Below, in pieces: positions 45,555 to 54,174 of a stretch of 64,000 bases of DNA. This stretch comes from Microvirga ossetica (GTDB lineage Bacteria; Pseudomonadota; Alphaproteobacteria; Rhizobiales; Beijerinckiaceae): NCBI RefSeq assembly GCF_002741015.1, contig NZ_CP016616.1, positions 1,883,501 through 1,947,500 of the forward strand, read 5' to 3'. Each line of letters opens with the position of its first letter. Positions within the stretch are counted from its first letter, which is position 1. Under the pieces are notes generated by a model that saw only the letters and a list, made by a program, of their open reading frames with translations, was not told the DNA's origin and ran no database searches. Both the position numbers and the translations under genes were made by a program.

Positions 45555-47405
45555 TTACGCCGTTGCGGACTCCATCGCCTCGAGCTCGCCGATCAGCCGC
45601 TCGATCATCGACAGGCCGATCTGCCAGAAGGCGGGGTCGCTGGCATCGAGGCCGAAGGGAGCGAGAAGCTCCGAGTAATGCTTGGTGCCGCCGGCGGAGA
45701 GCAGCGCGAAATAGCGGTCCACGAAGCCCTCGTTGGAGCGCTCGTAGACGCCGTAGAGCGAGTTCACCAGACAATCGCCGAAGGCATAGGCGTAGACGTA
45801 GAACGGCGAATGGATGAAGTGCGGGATGTAGGTCCAGAAGCTCTCGTAGCCTTCCCCGAGACGGATCGCCGGGCCTAGGGACTCGTCCTGCACCGACATC
45901 CAGAGCTCGCACAGCTTGTCGGCTGTCAGTTCGCCGTTGCGGCGTTCCACATGCACCTTGCGCTCGAAGGAATAGAACGCGATCTGGCGCACCACCGTGT
46001 TGAGCATGTCCTCGACTTTGGCCGCCAGCATCGCCTTGCGCTGCACGGGATTGGTGGTCTGGTCGAGCAGGCGGCGGAAGGTGAGCATCTCGCCGAAGAC
46101 GGAGGCCGTCTCGGCGAGCGTCAGGGGCGTCGGCGCCATGAGCGCGCCGTTGGGGCCGGCCATGACCTGATGCACGCCGTGGCCCAATTCGTGCGCCAGC
46201 GTCATCACGTCCCGCGGCTTGCCCTGGTAGTTGAGCAGCACGTAAGGATGCGCCGAGGGCACGGTCGGGTGGGCGAAGGCGCCGGGCGCCTTGCCGGGCC
46301 GGGTCGGGGCGTCGATCCAATCCTCGTCGAAGAAGCGCTGCGCGATGTCGGCCATGCGCGGCGAGAAGGCGGAATAGGCGGAGAGCACCGTGTCCCTGGC
46401 CTCGTTCCAGGGAATGGTGCGCTGCTCGACCTTCGGCAGCGGCGCATTGCGATCCCAATGGTCGAGCTTGTCTTTGCCGAACCACTTCGCCTTCAGGGCG
46501 TAATAGCGGTGGGACAGGCGCGGATAGGCCTCGCGCACGGCGGAGACCATCGCCTCCACCACCTCGCGCTCGACCCGGTTCGCCAGATGGCGGGAATCGG
46601 CCACGTCCTCGAAGCCGCGCCAGCGGTCCGAGATCTCCTTGTCCTTGGCGAGCGTGTTGGTGATGAGCGTGAAGGTGCGCAGGTTCGCCTTGAAGGTCTT
46701 GGCGAGCGCGTCCGAGGCGTCCTTGCGCACGCTCTCGTCCGGGTCCTGCAGCTTGTTGAGGGTCGGCTCGATGGGCAGCTCCTCGCCGCGCACGGTGAAG
46801 CGTAAGGAAGCGATGGTCTCGTCGAAGAGGCGGTTCCAGGCCGAACGGCCGGTCACCGACTTCTCGTGGAAGAGCTGCTCGATCTTGTCCTCGAGCTGAT
46901 AGGGCTTGTCCTTGCGCAGGTCCTCGATCCAGGGCCTGTAATGGGCGAGCGGCCCGGTGCTCATGGCCTTGTCGAGCACGGCGTCCTCGATGCGATTGAG
47001 CTCGAGCCCGAAGAAAAGGAGTTCCGTCGAGGCGGCGGTCAGGCGCTCCTGGGTGTCGCCATAGAACTTCGCGCGGATCGGATCCGTGGTGTCGCCGGAA
47101 TAGACCAGGCCGGCATAGGACATGAGGCGTCCAAGAAGGTCTTCGAGCGCCTCGTAGCGCTTCACCACCTCGTCGAGCCGTTCCGATGCCCGCTCGTCCC
47201 GCGCCATCTCATCGAGCTTGCCGCGATAGGCGGCGGCGAACGCCTTGCACTCGGCCTCGGCCCTGGCGAGATCGCCCTTGAACGCCTCGCTGTCCATGCC
47301 GGGATAGAGATGGGAGAGGTTCCATTCGGGCAGGGCCCCGAGTTCGGCCTGCACGGCGCCGGCACTGGAGGGATGGTGCGAGGGAGAGATTGTCTGAACG
47401 GTCAC
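45555..47405 (-). CDS. pepF: Oligoendopeptidase F-type metallopeptidase (M3 family)
   Basis: 616 residues from the GTG at 47405; the start is uncertain, since an upstream in-frame ATG exists at 47477 and the GTG's ribosome site is weak. The zinc site is LAHELGHGVHQ near residue 405 with a downstream Glu in the family motif SVFGEMLTF. The family signature SYAGLVYSGDTTDPIRAKFY lies at the N-terminal side. Degrades peptides of 7-17 residues in the cytoplasm. It is divergent from the NtrC-like gene. Confidence 0.92.
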   Translation of the reverse strand: MTVQTISPSHHPSSAGAVQAELGALPEWNLSHLYPGMDSEAFKGDLARAEAECKAFAAAYRGKLDEMARDERASERLDEVVKRYEALEDLLGRLMSYAGLVYSGDTTDPIRAKFYGDTQERLTAASTELLFFGLELNRIEDAVLDKAMSTGPLAHYRPWIEDLRKDKPYQLEDKIEQLFHEKSVTGRSAWNRLFDETIASLRFTVRGEELPIEPTLNKLQDPDESVRKDASDALAKTFKANLRTFTLITNTLAKDKEISDRWRGFEDVADSRHLANRVEREVVEAMVSAVREAYPRLSHRYYALKAKWFGKDKLDHWDRNAPLPKVEQRTIPWNEARDTVLSAYSAFSPRMADIAQRFFDEDWIDAPTRPGKAPGAFAHPTVPSAHPYVLLNYQGKPRDVMTLAHELGHGVHQVMAGPNGALMAPTPLTLAETASVFGEMLTFRRLLDQTTNPVQRKAMLAAKVEDMLNTVVRQIAFYSFERKVHVERRNGELTADKLCELWMSVQDESLGPAIRLGEGYESFWTYIPHFIHSPFYVYAYAFGDCLVNSLYGVYERSNEGFVDRYFALLSAGGTKHYSELLAPFGLDASDPAFWQIGLSMIERLIGELEAMESATA

Positions 47406-47575
47406 GGGCGAAGGCCTGCCTAGGATCGGTGAGGAAAATTCTTCCACACATATTGGCCGCCGCGCTCTCCGGATCAACCCATTCCAACCGAGGGCGGGAT
47501 GGCCCCGTTAACAGGCGGTTTACCCTTTCCCGACCAGCATCGCGCGACCGATTCTCGAAAGCGTCCCGCCGCCTT

Positions 47576-48604
47576 ATGCCTCTTCCACGGCTCTTTGCAG
47601 ACGACATCCGTGCCCTTCGCGGCGAGACCGAGAAACCCGCTGCCGGCTCCGAGCGGGAGCGGATCGGCCGGCTGGCGGAGCGCGCCGCAAGGTCCTCCCT
47701 GCCGGTCCTGATCGAGGGCGAGCCGGGAAGCGGCGCGCCGGCCCTGGCACGGGCGATCCACGATTGCGGCGAGCGCCGGGAGCGTTCCTTCATCCGCCTT
47801 CACGCCGGAGAGGCTCCCGTTCAGGGCCTGTCCTCTCGCCTTCCCGCCGCACTTAAGGAAGCGCATGGCGGCACCCTCTTCATCGACGATGTCGAGCGGC
47901 TCGGCGCGGACGACCAGAGCGAACTTTTAGCCTTCCTGCACCGGCAGGACGGCGCACGCTCTCCGCGCCGCCACGACGTCAGGATCGTTGCTGCGGGTCT
48001 GGACATCGCCGGATCGGTGCGGTCCGGCCATTTTCGCGAGGATCTCTTCTACGCCCTCCAGGCCCTGCCGATATCCGTGCGCCCCTTGCGGGCGCAACGG
48101 GAGGCCATCGCCGATTGGGCGCATCGCTTCGTCCGCCGTTTCGCGGCCGACGAGGGCAAGCGGATCAGGGGCCTGTCCGCGGAGGCCGCAGGCCTGCTCG
48201 CCCGCTACGACTGGCCCGGCAACCTGCGGCAGCTCGAGAACGCGGTCTACCGCGCCGTGATCCTGGCCGAGGGTCCTTTTCTCACGCCGACGGAATTCCC
48301 GCAGATCGCGTCCCATCTGCAGGGTCGGCGCATCGAGATCCCGCCGCTTCCGATTGCCCAAGCGCCTGTCCTGCAGACAACCTACGCAAGCGAGCGCATT
48401 GCGCGGCGCGACCCCAACGCCCTCCCGCTCGTCGACGATGCCGGCGACATGTTCACGCTCGCCGATCTGGAGGCGCAGGCGATTCGCTTCGCGCTTGCCC
48501 ATTATCGCGGACGCATGTCGGCGATTTCGCGGCATCTGGGAATCGGACGGTCGACTCTTTACAGAAAATTGAAAGAACTTGGCCTATCCGATGAAGCCGC
48601 ATGA
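47576..48604 (+). CDS. NtrC-like AAA+/Fis regulator with degraded ATP site
   Basis: 342 residues. AAA+ core like NtrC but without an N-terminal receiver. The Walker A is GEPGSGAPALARAIH, with Ala where Lys should be. The GAFTGA loop is replaced by AGEAPVQGL. Walker B is GGTLFIDDVERL. FREDLFYALQALPISVRPLR and YDWPGNLRQLENAVYRAVIL are normal. The C-terminus is a Fis helix-turn-helix (MSAISRHLGIGRSTLYRKLK). Such proteins cannot be expected to drive sigma54 polymerase; related ones act as sigma70 regulators. A longer open frame back to 47390 exists, but the ATG at 47576 fits the domain. Confidence 0.75.
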   Translation: MPLPRLFADDIRALRGETEKPAAGSERERIGRLAERAARSSLPVLIEGEPGSGAPALARAIHDCGERRERSFIRLHAGEAPVQGLSSRLPAALKEAHGGTLFIDDVERLGADDQSELLAFLHRQDGARSPRRHDVRIVAAGLDIAGSVRSGHFREDLFYALQALPISVRPLRAQREAIADWAHRFVRRFAADEGKRIRGLSAEAAGLLARYDWPGNLRQLENAVYRAVILAEGPFLTPTEFPQIASHLQGRRIEIPPLPIAQAPVLQTTYASERIARRDPNALPLVDDAGDMFTLADLEAQAIRFALAHYRGRMSAISRHLGIGRSTLYRKLKELGLSDEAA

Positions 48605-48710
48605 CGTTTCGCGCGTTAAGCGTAACAGAACGTGCGCGCGAACACTGACGAAATTCATTTGATGGAGGAATCTCCTATCCTCCACTTTCATTGCGATGAG
48701 GAGCAAAGTC

Positions 48711-50483
48711 ATGCGTGACTTGCGCAAGGCGGCCATTTGGCTCGGTTTGATTGGGTCGGTCTCCCTCCTTCCGCTCTCCGCCCTCGCGGAAGATGCAGGC
48801 AGCCCCCCGCAGGATGCGTCCACGCCCGTTCTGGCCGTTGCTCCTGCAGAGCCCTCCTTCCATGACGTCGTCGAGACGCCCGCGACGGCGGGCATGGCCT
48901 CCGACGCGATCCCGGCGATCGAACCGGCTCCCGTCGCCATCGATGCGGCCGATCTGAAGCCGGCCCCCGCCATCGATATTCCGCTCCCCGATGCGGCGCC
49001 CGTGACCGCCCTGATGCAGGCGGATGTCTTCCGCATGGCCGTCGCGGGACTTTTCGCGGACGATGCCGCCATGCGCGAGATGCGCGTGAGCGGCAAGGAC
49101 CGCGAGGCGCTCTCCGCCTATTATGCGAAAGCCGAGCGCCCGCTGATCTGGGCCCGGGACGGCGCCTGGTCGCCCGCCGCGTCCGGCGCGATGGAACGCC
49201 TGAGGTCAGCCGACGAGGACGGCCTCGATCCCGCCGATTACGCCCTGCCCGACCGGGGCCTGCGCAAGGATGCGCCGCCCGCGCAATGGGCGAAATCCGA
49301 CGTGAAGCTCTCCCTTGCCGCGATCCGCTACGCCCGCGACGCCCGCGGGGCGCGAGTCGATCTTGCCCGCCTTTCGGCGCTCGTGACCCCGAAGCTGTCG
49401 CTGCCGGCGGTCGACGAGGTGCTGAGCAGGGTCTCCGCCGCCGGCGATGCGGGCGGAGCGCTCGAATCCTACAACCCGCCGCATGCCGGCTACCGGGCCC
49501 TGAAGGAGCGCCTGGCGCAGTTGCGCGAAAGCCATCCCTCGCAGCCGAGCGTGCGCCTGCCCAAGGGCCCGACCCTGCGCGTGGGCATGAAGGACCCGCG
49601 CGTGCCGCTGATCCGCGCGCGCTTCAATCTCGCGAAGGATTCGGACAACCAGACGATCTACGACGAGCGCTTGGCCTCGGCGGTCGCCGCCTTCCAGAAG
49701 GAAAAGGGCCTGCCCAACACGGGCGTCCTGAACCCCCAGACGGTGGCCGCCCTCTCCGGCCCGTCCGTAGCGCAGCGCCAGTCGGAGCTGATCGCCAACA
49801 TGGAGCGCTGGCGCTGGCTGCCGGCCGATCTGGGGCAGCGGCACATCATGGTGAACGTCCCCGAATACCGCCTTCAGGTGGTCGAGGGCCGCAATGTGGT
49901 GCATCAGGCCCGAGTGATCGTCGGCAAGGAGCAGTCGCAGACGCCGATCTTCTCCGAGAACATGAAATATCTCGTGGTGAACCCGTCCTGGACGATCCCG
50001 CCTTCGATCATGAAGAAAGAGATCCTTCCGGCGCTCGCGAACGATCCCTATTACGCCGCGCGCAAGGGCTACAAGATCATCCGCCGCGGCGACCGGATCT
50101 CGGTGCAGCAGCCGCCGGGCGAGCGCAATGCGCTGGGCTTCGTGAAGTTCATGTTCCCGAACCAGCATGCGGTCTACCTGCACGATACGCCGAACCGCAA
50201 TCTTTTCGCGGCCGGCAAGCGCGCCTTCAGCCATGGCTGCGTGCGCGTGGACAAGCCCTTCGAGCTCGCCGAGGAGATCATGGGCAAGGACGGCAAATGG
50301 ACCGAAGAGAAGCTGCGCGGGCTCATCGGCAAGGGCGAGCGCTATGTGAACCTCACCAATCCCCTGCCGGTTCACCTGACCTACTTCACCCTCGCGGTCG
50401 ACGAGAAGGGCGAGGTGAAGCGTTTCGACGACATCTACGGCCTCGACCGCAAGGTCCGCGCCGCCCTGAACCTGTCCGAATAA
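48711..50483 (+). CDS. L,D-transpeptidase (YcbB-like, with peptidoglycan-binding domain)
   Basis: 590 residues from the ATG at 48711, chosen for GAGGAGC 7 nt upstream. Signal peptide (AIWLGLIGSVSLLPLSALA), a low-complexity Pro/Ala region to about residue 95, then the family N-terminal domain. Next are a PG_binding_1 domain (DPRVPLIRARFNL...FQKEKGLPNTGVLNPQTVAAL) and the YkuD domain. The catalytic Cys is C510 in AFSHGCVRVDKPFEL. It makes 3-3 cross-links or attaches proteins in the periplasm. The DUF882 gene follows. Confidence 0.9.
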   Translation: MRDLRKAAIWLGLIGSVSLLPLSALAEDAGSPPQDASTPVLAVAPAEPSFHDVVETPATAGMASDAIPAIEPAPVAIDAADLKPAPAIDIPLPDAAPVTALMQADVFRMAVAGLFADDAAMREMRVSGKDREALSAYYAKAERPLIWARDGAWSPAASGAMERLRSADEDGLDPADYALPDRGLRKDAPPAQWAKSDVKLSLAAIRYARDARGARVDLARLSALVTPKLSLPAVDEVLSRVSAAGDAGGALESYNPPHAGYRALKERLAQLRESHPSQPSVRLPKGPTLRVGMKDPRVPLIRARFNLAKDSDNQTIYDERLASAVAAFQKEKGLPNTGVLNPQTVAALSGPSVAQRQSELIANMERWRWLPADLGQRHIMVNVPEYRLQVVEGRNVVHQARVIVGKEQSQTPIFSENMKYLVVNPSWTIPPSIMKKEILPALANDPYYAARKGYKIIRRGDRISVQQPPGERNALGFVKFMFPNQHAVYLHDTPNRNLFAAGKRAFSHGCVRVDKPFELAEEIMGKDGKWTEEKLRGLIGKGERYVNLTNPLPVHLTYFTLAVDEKGEVKRFDDIYGLDRKVRAALNLSE

Positions 50484-50527
50484 TCCCCTTTTCCCACCAC
50501 GTTTTTCGGCCGATTTCTCATCCTCAC

Positions 50528-50543
50528 TTAACGCGAAGGTAAC
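50528..50543. promoter_or_regulatory. Weak CtrA-like box upstream of the DUF882 gene
   Basis: TTAACGCGAAGGTAAC: TTAA, 7 bp, then GTAAC, one base off the CtrA consensus. A TATAAG lies 26 bp downstream, which could be a -10. Sequence match only. Confidence 0.3.
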
Positions 50544-50618
50544 CGTCTTCGGCAAAGATCCTTTCACTATAAGGATTGCCGCATCTCCGGGTGCGGACCG
50601 GTAAAGACGAGTATCACA

Positions 50619-52394
50619 GTGAGAGTATTGCGTACTGACCGCCTCGCGCATCGTGCGGGAAAGTGGGTCCGGTTTACCGCGTCCAACGATGCGCCGGTTC
50701 AAAATGAGCATCGGATGAATCCCAAAAGTGGGTCCACTTTTGGGTCCGATGCTCTGGCGCTCCGCGTCGGCATTGGTCTTGCGGCCTTTCTGGCCGTCAT
50801 GGTGGGCGGGGCGCACGGCACGCAGGATGCCGTCGCCAACGGCGATACCCGCACGTTGAGCCTTTACAACAACAACACCAAGGAAAGCCTCAGCGTCACC
50901 TTCCGGCGCAACGGCCAATACGATTCAGGCGGCCTGCAGCAGCTGAACTGGTTCCTGCGCGACTGGCGGCGCGACGAGCCGACGCGCATGGACCCGCGCC
51001 TGTTCGATACGGTGTGGGAGGTCTACCGCGAGTCCGGGTCGAACGAGCCGATCCGTGTGAATTCGGGCTACCGCTCACCCAATACCAATTCCATGCTCAG
51101 GCGGCGCTCCAGCGCGGTGGCCAAGAACAGCCAGCACATGCAGGGCAAGGCGATGGATTTCTACCTGCCCGACGTGTCCACCGTGCGCCTGCGCGCCATC
51201 GGCATGCGGATCCAGAACGGGGGCGTCGGCTACTATCCCAACGCCTACACGCCCTTCGTGCATCTCGACGTCGGCAGCGTCCGCGCCTGGCCGCGCATGA
51301 CCCGCGCCCAGCTCGCCAACATCTTCCCTGACGGCAAGACCGTCCATATCCCGTCCGACGGCCGCCCTCTGCCGGGCTATGACGAGGCGCGGGCCGAGGT
51401 GCTTGCCAAGGGCGGCACGGTCGCCGGCTATTCGGCCTATGCCGATGCCGAAGAGGCGATCTCCTCGCAGCCGCGTCGCAAGAGCTTCTGGGCGACCCTG
51501 TTCGGTGGCGGCGACGACGAGGACGAGGATGCGGAGGAGATCCGCGCGGCCTCACGACCGGGCCGGGCGCTCATCGCCTCCCGCCAGCAGCCGCAGCCGG
51601 CCTCGAGCTACTACGCCAGCGATTCGAATGCGACGGTCTTTGCCGCGCTGCAACCGGTCCAGGCTCCCGAGCCGGCACGGCGGGCGCCTGTCGCGATCCA
51701 GCCGCGGCCGGAGCAGCCGGCACCCGCCGTGGTGGCGGCCATCGCTCCCGCTTTGCGTGAGGATCTGACGCCGCCCCCGGCCGCGCCGCTGCCGCCGACC
51801 CGGATCAACGGCGCGCCGGGCACGGTCCAGACCGCTTCGGGACCCGCCCTCGGCTGGCAGCAGGGACCGGAGGCACGGGACGCCGACCTGTCCATCGCCA
51901 AGGGCATGGCCTTCGCGCCGATGCCGCCCCGGCGGCCGGATGCGGACGACGCGGATACCGACGCCGTCACCGGCACCGTCGCCCTCGCCTATGCGCCGCT
52001 GCCGCCGGCCCGTCCCGGCTCCCTGGCCGACACGAACCCGATCCCGGGCATCCCGGAACTGCGCGGCTCCACGGAGATGGCGGCGATCCAGCATCCGCTG
52101 CCGCCGCCGCGGCCGGACCTGCGCCCCGTTGTGGTGGCCTCGGCTGCGCCCGTCGACATTCCGGTGACGGGCTCGACACCGAAGGATCTGGCAAAGGCGG
52201 TAAAGTCCAAGCCGGCACCCGAACCGGTGGCCAAGGCGTCGACGGCTGCGAAGAAACCTCCGGCCACGGCGCTCAGCGCCCTGATGTCGGCGGAGCCGAG
52301 CCTGCATATGGGCTTCTCGAGCAAGCCCGTCGGCGACCTGGCCACGAACCGCTTCACTGGACCGGCGGTCAAGCCGTTGAACGTGGTGCGATGA
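50619..52394 (+). CDS. DUF882/M15-like periplasmic protein (YcbK type), N-terminus derived from a repeat
   Basis: 591 residues if translated from the GTG at 50619. Residues 9-47 are encoded by a MITE-like repeat (50643-50757). After it comes the hydrophobic signal core (VGIGLAAFLAVMVGGAHG). The domain at about 90-215 has VNSGYRSPNTNSMLRRRSSA, SQHMQGKAMDFYLP, and FVHLDVGSVRAWPR, the His/Asp zinc-site plan of D-Ala-D-Ala peptidase-like DUF882. The C-terminal 350 residues are Pro/Ala-rich low complexity. An in-frame ATG at 50715, itself inside the repeat, is an alternative start. Follows an L,D-transpeptidase, so a peptidoglycan role is plausible. Confidence 0.8.
   Translation: MRVLRTDRLAHRAGKWVRFTASNDAPVQNEHRMNPKSGSTFGSDALALRVGIGLAAFLAVMVGGAHGTQDAVANGDTRTLSLYNNNTKESLSVTFRRNGQYDSGGLQQLNWFLRDWRRDEPTRMDPRLFDTVWEVYRESGSNEPIRVNSGYRSPNTNSMLRRRSSAVAKNSQHMQGKAMDFYLPDVSTVRLRAIGMRIQNGGVGYYPNAYTPFVHLDVGSVRAWPRMTRAQLANIFPDGKTVHIPSDGRPLPGYDEARAEVLAKGGTVAGYSAYADAEEAISSQPRRKSFWATLFGGGDDEDEDAEEIRAASRPGRALIASRQQPQPASSYYASDSNATVFAALQPVQAPEPARRAPVAIQPRPEQPAPAVVAAIAPALREDLTPPPAAPLPPTRINGAPGTVQTASGPALGWQQGPEARDADLSIAKGMAFAPMPPRRPDADDADTDAVTGTVALAYAPLPPARPGSLADTNPIPGIPELRGSTEMAAIQHPLPPPRPDLRPVVVASAAPVDIPVTGSTPKDLAKAVKSKPAPEPVAKASTAAKKPPATALSALMSAEPSLHMGFSSKPVGDLATNRFTGPAVKPLNVVR
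50643..50757. repeat. CTAG-type MITE-like repeat inside the DUF882 coding frame (115 bp)
   Basis: Begins CTCGCGCATCGTGCGG and ends GGGTCCGATGCTCTGG, aligning with the reverse complement of 31721-31837 over its full length, including AAAAGTGGGTCCACTTTTGG. It interrupts the 5' end of the gene while keeping an open reading frame. Confidence 0.88.
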
Positions 52395-52397
52395 GAG

Positions 52398-52424
52398 AAA
52401 AGGGCTCCGAAAGGAGCCCTTTTT
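52398..52424. terminator. Bidirectional terminator between the DUF882 and DUF1989 genes
   Basis: AAAAGGGCTCC-GAAA-GGAGCCCTTTT with T-runs on both strands, between two convergent genes. Confidence 0.88.
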
Positions 52425-52428
52425 CGTT

Positions 52429-53289
52429 TCAGTCCTCGTGCTTGCGGCTGTAGCCGTTGCGCGCCGGCGAGGCCCATCCCTGCGGCGGCGCCTTCGGCCT
52501 GAAGACCTCGACCAGCAGGGGGTGGCAGACGGCCACGTCGCTCGAATGCTCCGCGCTGCAATCGCCGCCCGGGCAGGCGGAGAGCGCGCCGAGCAGGTCG
52601 ATCTCGGCGAAGAATTCCAGGTAGTCTCCCGGCCGCACCGGGCTCGCCTTCATGAAGTACTGCCCCGTGTCTCGGGTGAAGCCGGTGCACATGAAGACGT
52701 TGAACACATCGTGCACCGCCGGCTCGACCTCGTCTTTCGGGCGGGAAAGGCGATGGGCGAGCGCGCGGGTCAGGTTCGAGTGACAGCAATGATGGTACTC
52801 GTGGCCCGAGAGCAGCCGGTGCGTATAGGGATCGCACCGGGTGCCGATCACGTCATGGACGGAGCCGCCGTATTCGTCGAAGCCGTACCAGTCGAGGGTG
52901 TCGTGGGTGATCGTCGCCATCGGCCGCAGGTAAGGCAGGCACGACCAGAGCTGGTCGCCGGTCGACAGATGCGTGCCGTGAAGCGCCCGCGTCTTGCCGG
53001 AGAAGAAGCGCTCGTCGATGTCTTCCGCGGCCCAGAGGTTCAGGTCACCCACCTGCGGCCCCTCGATGCTCACGATCCGGAAGAAGCAGCCGGCCGGCAC
53101 GTTGAAGGTGCGCGCGTCCCTGGGCGGCACGATCACCTCGTCCACCTTCTGCCAGCCTTCGCGCGCCGCGCGATAGGCGTCGAGATCCGGTCGCGGCAAG
53201 GTCTCGACGGGATAGCAGATGACGGGAGCGATTGTGCGGCGCGCATTCGCGTCGGCAGGTTCGGATACTTGGTCCCGGGCGAGCTTCAT
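52429..53289 (-). CDS. DUF1989 (urea carboxylase-associated family) protein
   Basis: 286 residues. Conserved blocks: PAGCFFRIVSIEGPQVGDLN, FSGKTRALHGTHLSTGDQLW, GRHLLSGHEYHHCCHSNL-like region (here HRLLSGHEYHHCCHSNLTRA), FMCTGFTRDTGQYFMKAS, and the C-terminal VAVCHPLLVEVF. The family includes proteins encoded beside urea/guanidine carboxylase and recently linked to carboxyguanidine deimination; this copy is alone, with no carboxylase nearby, so its substrate is open. Converges with the DUF882 gene. Confidence 0.82.
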   Translation of the reverse strand: MKLARDQVSEPADANARRTIAPVICYPVETLPRPDLDAYRAAREGWQKVDEVIVPPRDARTFNVPAGCFFRIVSIEGPQVGDLNLWAAEDIDERFFSGKTRALHGTHLSTGDQLWSCLPYLRPMATITHDTLDWYGFDEYGGSVHDVIGTRCDPYTHRLLSGHEYHHCCHSNLTRALAHRLSRPKDEVEPAVHDVFNVFMCTGFTRDTGQYFMKASPVRPGDYLEFFAEIDLLGALSACPGGDCSAEHSSDVAVCHPLLVEVFRPKAPPQGWASPARNGYSRKHED

Positions 53290-53418
53290 GAATCTCTCCA
53301 GCGTTTCGCGTTCGGGTTCTTATATGAAACTGGATCGCCCAGGGCGAGCGGGAGGCGAGTCTTTTCGCTTGAGCCCTTCGCCGCAACGTATTTTATGGCC
53401 TCATCGCAAGGACGCTCG

Positions 53419-53901
53419 ATGAATGACCTAAAGACCCAACGCGTGCTGGAGGACTACCCGAGCCTGACCTCCACCGATATCCGGTTTGCGGATCTCGACC
53501 GCCAGGGCCACGTCAACAACGCGGTCTTCGCCACGTTTTCCGAAGTTGGCCGGGTCGCCTTCATGTACGATCCGGAAAGGCCCCTCGCGAGCGAGGGCCG
53601 GAGCTTCGTGATCGCGCGCCTGCTGATCGATTTCCGCGCGGAACTCTTTTGGCCCGGCACGGTGGATATCGGCACGGGCGACGTGCGCGTGGGACGCAGC
53701 TCGTTCACCCTGGCCCAGGGCATCTTCAACGACGGGCGTCTCGTGGCGACCACCGAGGCCACGATCGTGATGGTCGACAGGCAAACCCGCCGCTCGACCC
53801 CTCTCCCGTCCGAGACGCTCGACGTCTTGCAGAGGCTGATGCTGGCCGACACGTCAGACATCCATCCTCACAGCATGCCACAACCTAAGCCCTCATCGTG
53901 A
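53419..53901 (+). CDS. Acyl-CoA thioesterase (hotdog fold, 4HBT type)
   Basis: 160 residues from the ATG at 53419 with AAGGA upstream. IRFADLDRQGHVNNAVFATF is the 4-hydroxybenzoyl-CoA thioesterase signature with its Asp; ARLLIDFRAELFWPGTVDIG follows. It likely hydrolyses an acyl-CoA of unknown chain. Divergent from the DUF1989 gene; followed by a repeat. Confidence 0.85.
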   Translation: MNDLKTQRVLEDYPSLTSTDIRFADLDRQGHVNNAVFATFSEVGRVAFMYDPERPLASEGRSFVIARLLIDFRAELFWPGTVDIGTGDVRVGRSSFTLAQGIFNDGRLVATTEATIVMVDRQTRRSTPLPSETLDVLQRLMLADTSDIHPHSMPQPKPSS

Positions 53902-53928
53902 GAGGCTGGCTCTTAAAGCGCGGGAAAC

Positions 53929-54034
53929 CCTCCTCCCCTTGTGGGGAGGAGTTGGAGGTGGGGGTGCGGGCGAAAGCCTATCAAGGTGGGGCGCCGACAC
54001 CCCCACCCCGGCCCTCCCCACAAGGGGGAGGGAG
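53929..54034. repeat. Long interspersed palindromic repeat, subfamily 2 (copy F)
   Basis: Arms CTCCCCTTGTGGGGAGGAG and CCTCCCCACAAGGGGGAGGG, with a more diverged middle (GGTGCGGGCGAAAGCCTATC) than copies D and E. The preceding bases GCGCGGGAAACCC also match those before copy E. It fills most of the 270 bp between the thioesterase gene and gapR. Confidence 0.82.
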
Positions 54035-54115
54035 AAGGCACCTACGCCTCATGATGGATGACGAGCCAGACTCTCAGGATGAGGCTGAGAGTGACGCCCA
54101 GCGCTCCGAAATAAA

Positions 54116-54146
54116 AAGGCCCTGCAGCGTGATGCTGCAGGGCCTT
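54116..54146 (-). terminator. Rho-independent terminator of gapR
   Basis: Minus strand: AAGGCCCTGCAGC-ATCAC-GCTGCAGGGCCTT then TTT, a 13-bp stem 30 bp after the gapR stop. Confidence 0.88.
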
Positions 54147-54174
54147 TGAAACACCCGATGGCACGTGCTTCGCG

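Noticed and set aside
47500..47520. CtrA box between pepF and the NtrC-like gene (TTAACAGGCGGTTTACC)
   Set aside because: The second half reads TTTA rather than TTAA, so the match is too weak to list as a site.
49206..50918. A 570-codon minus-strand open frame
   Set aside because: Antisense to the L,D-transpeptidase and DUF882 genes, which have clear domains and ribosome sites.
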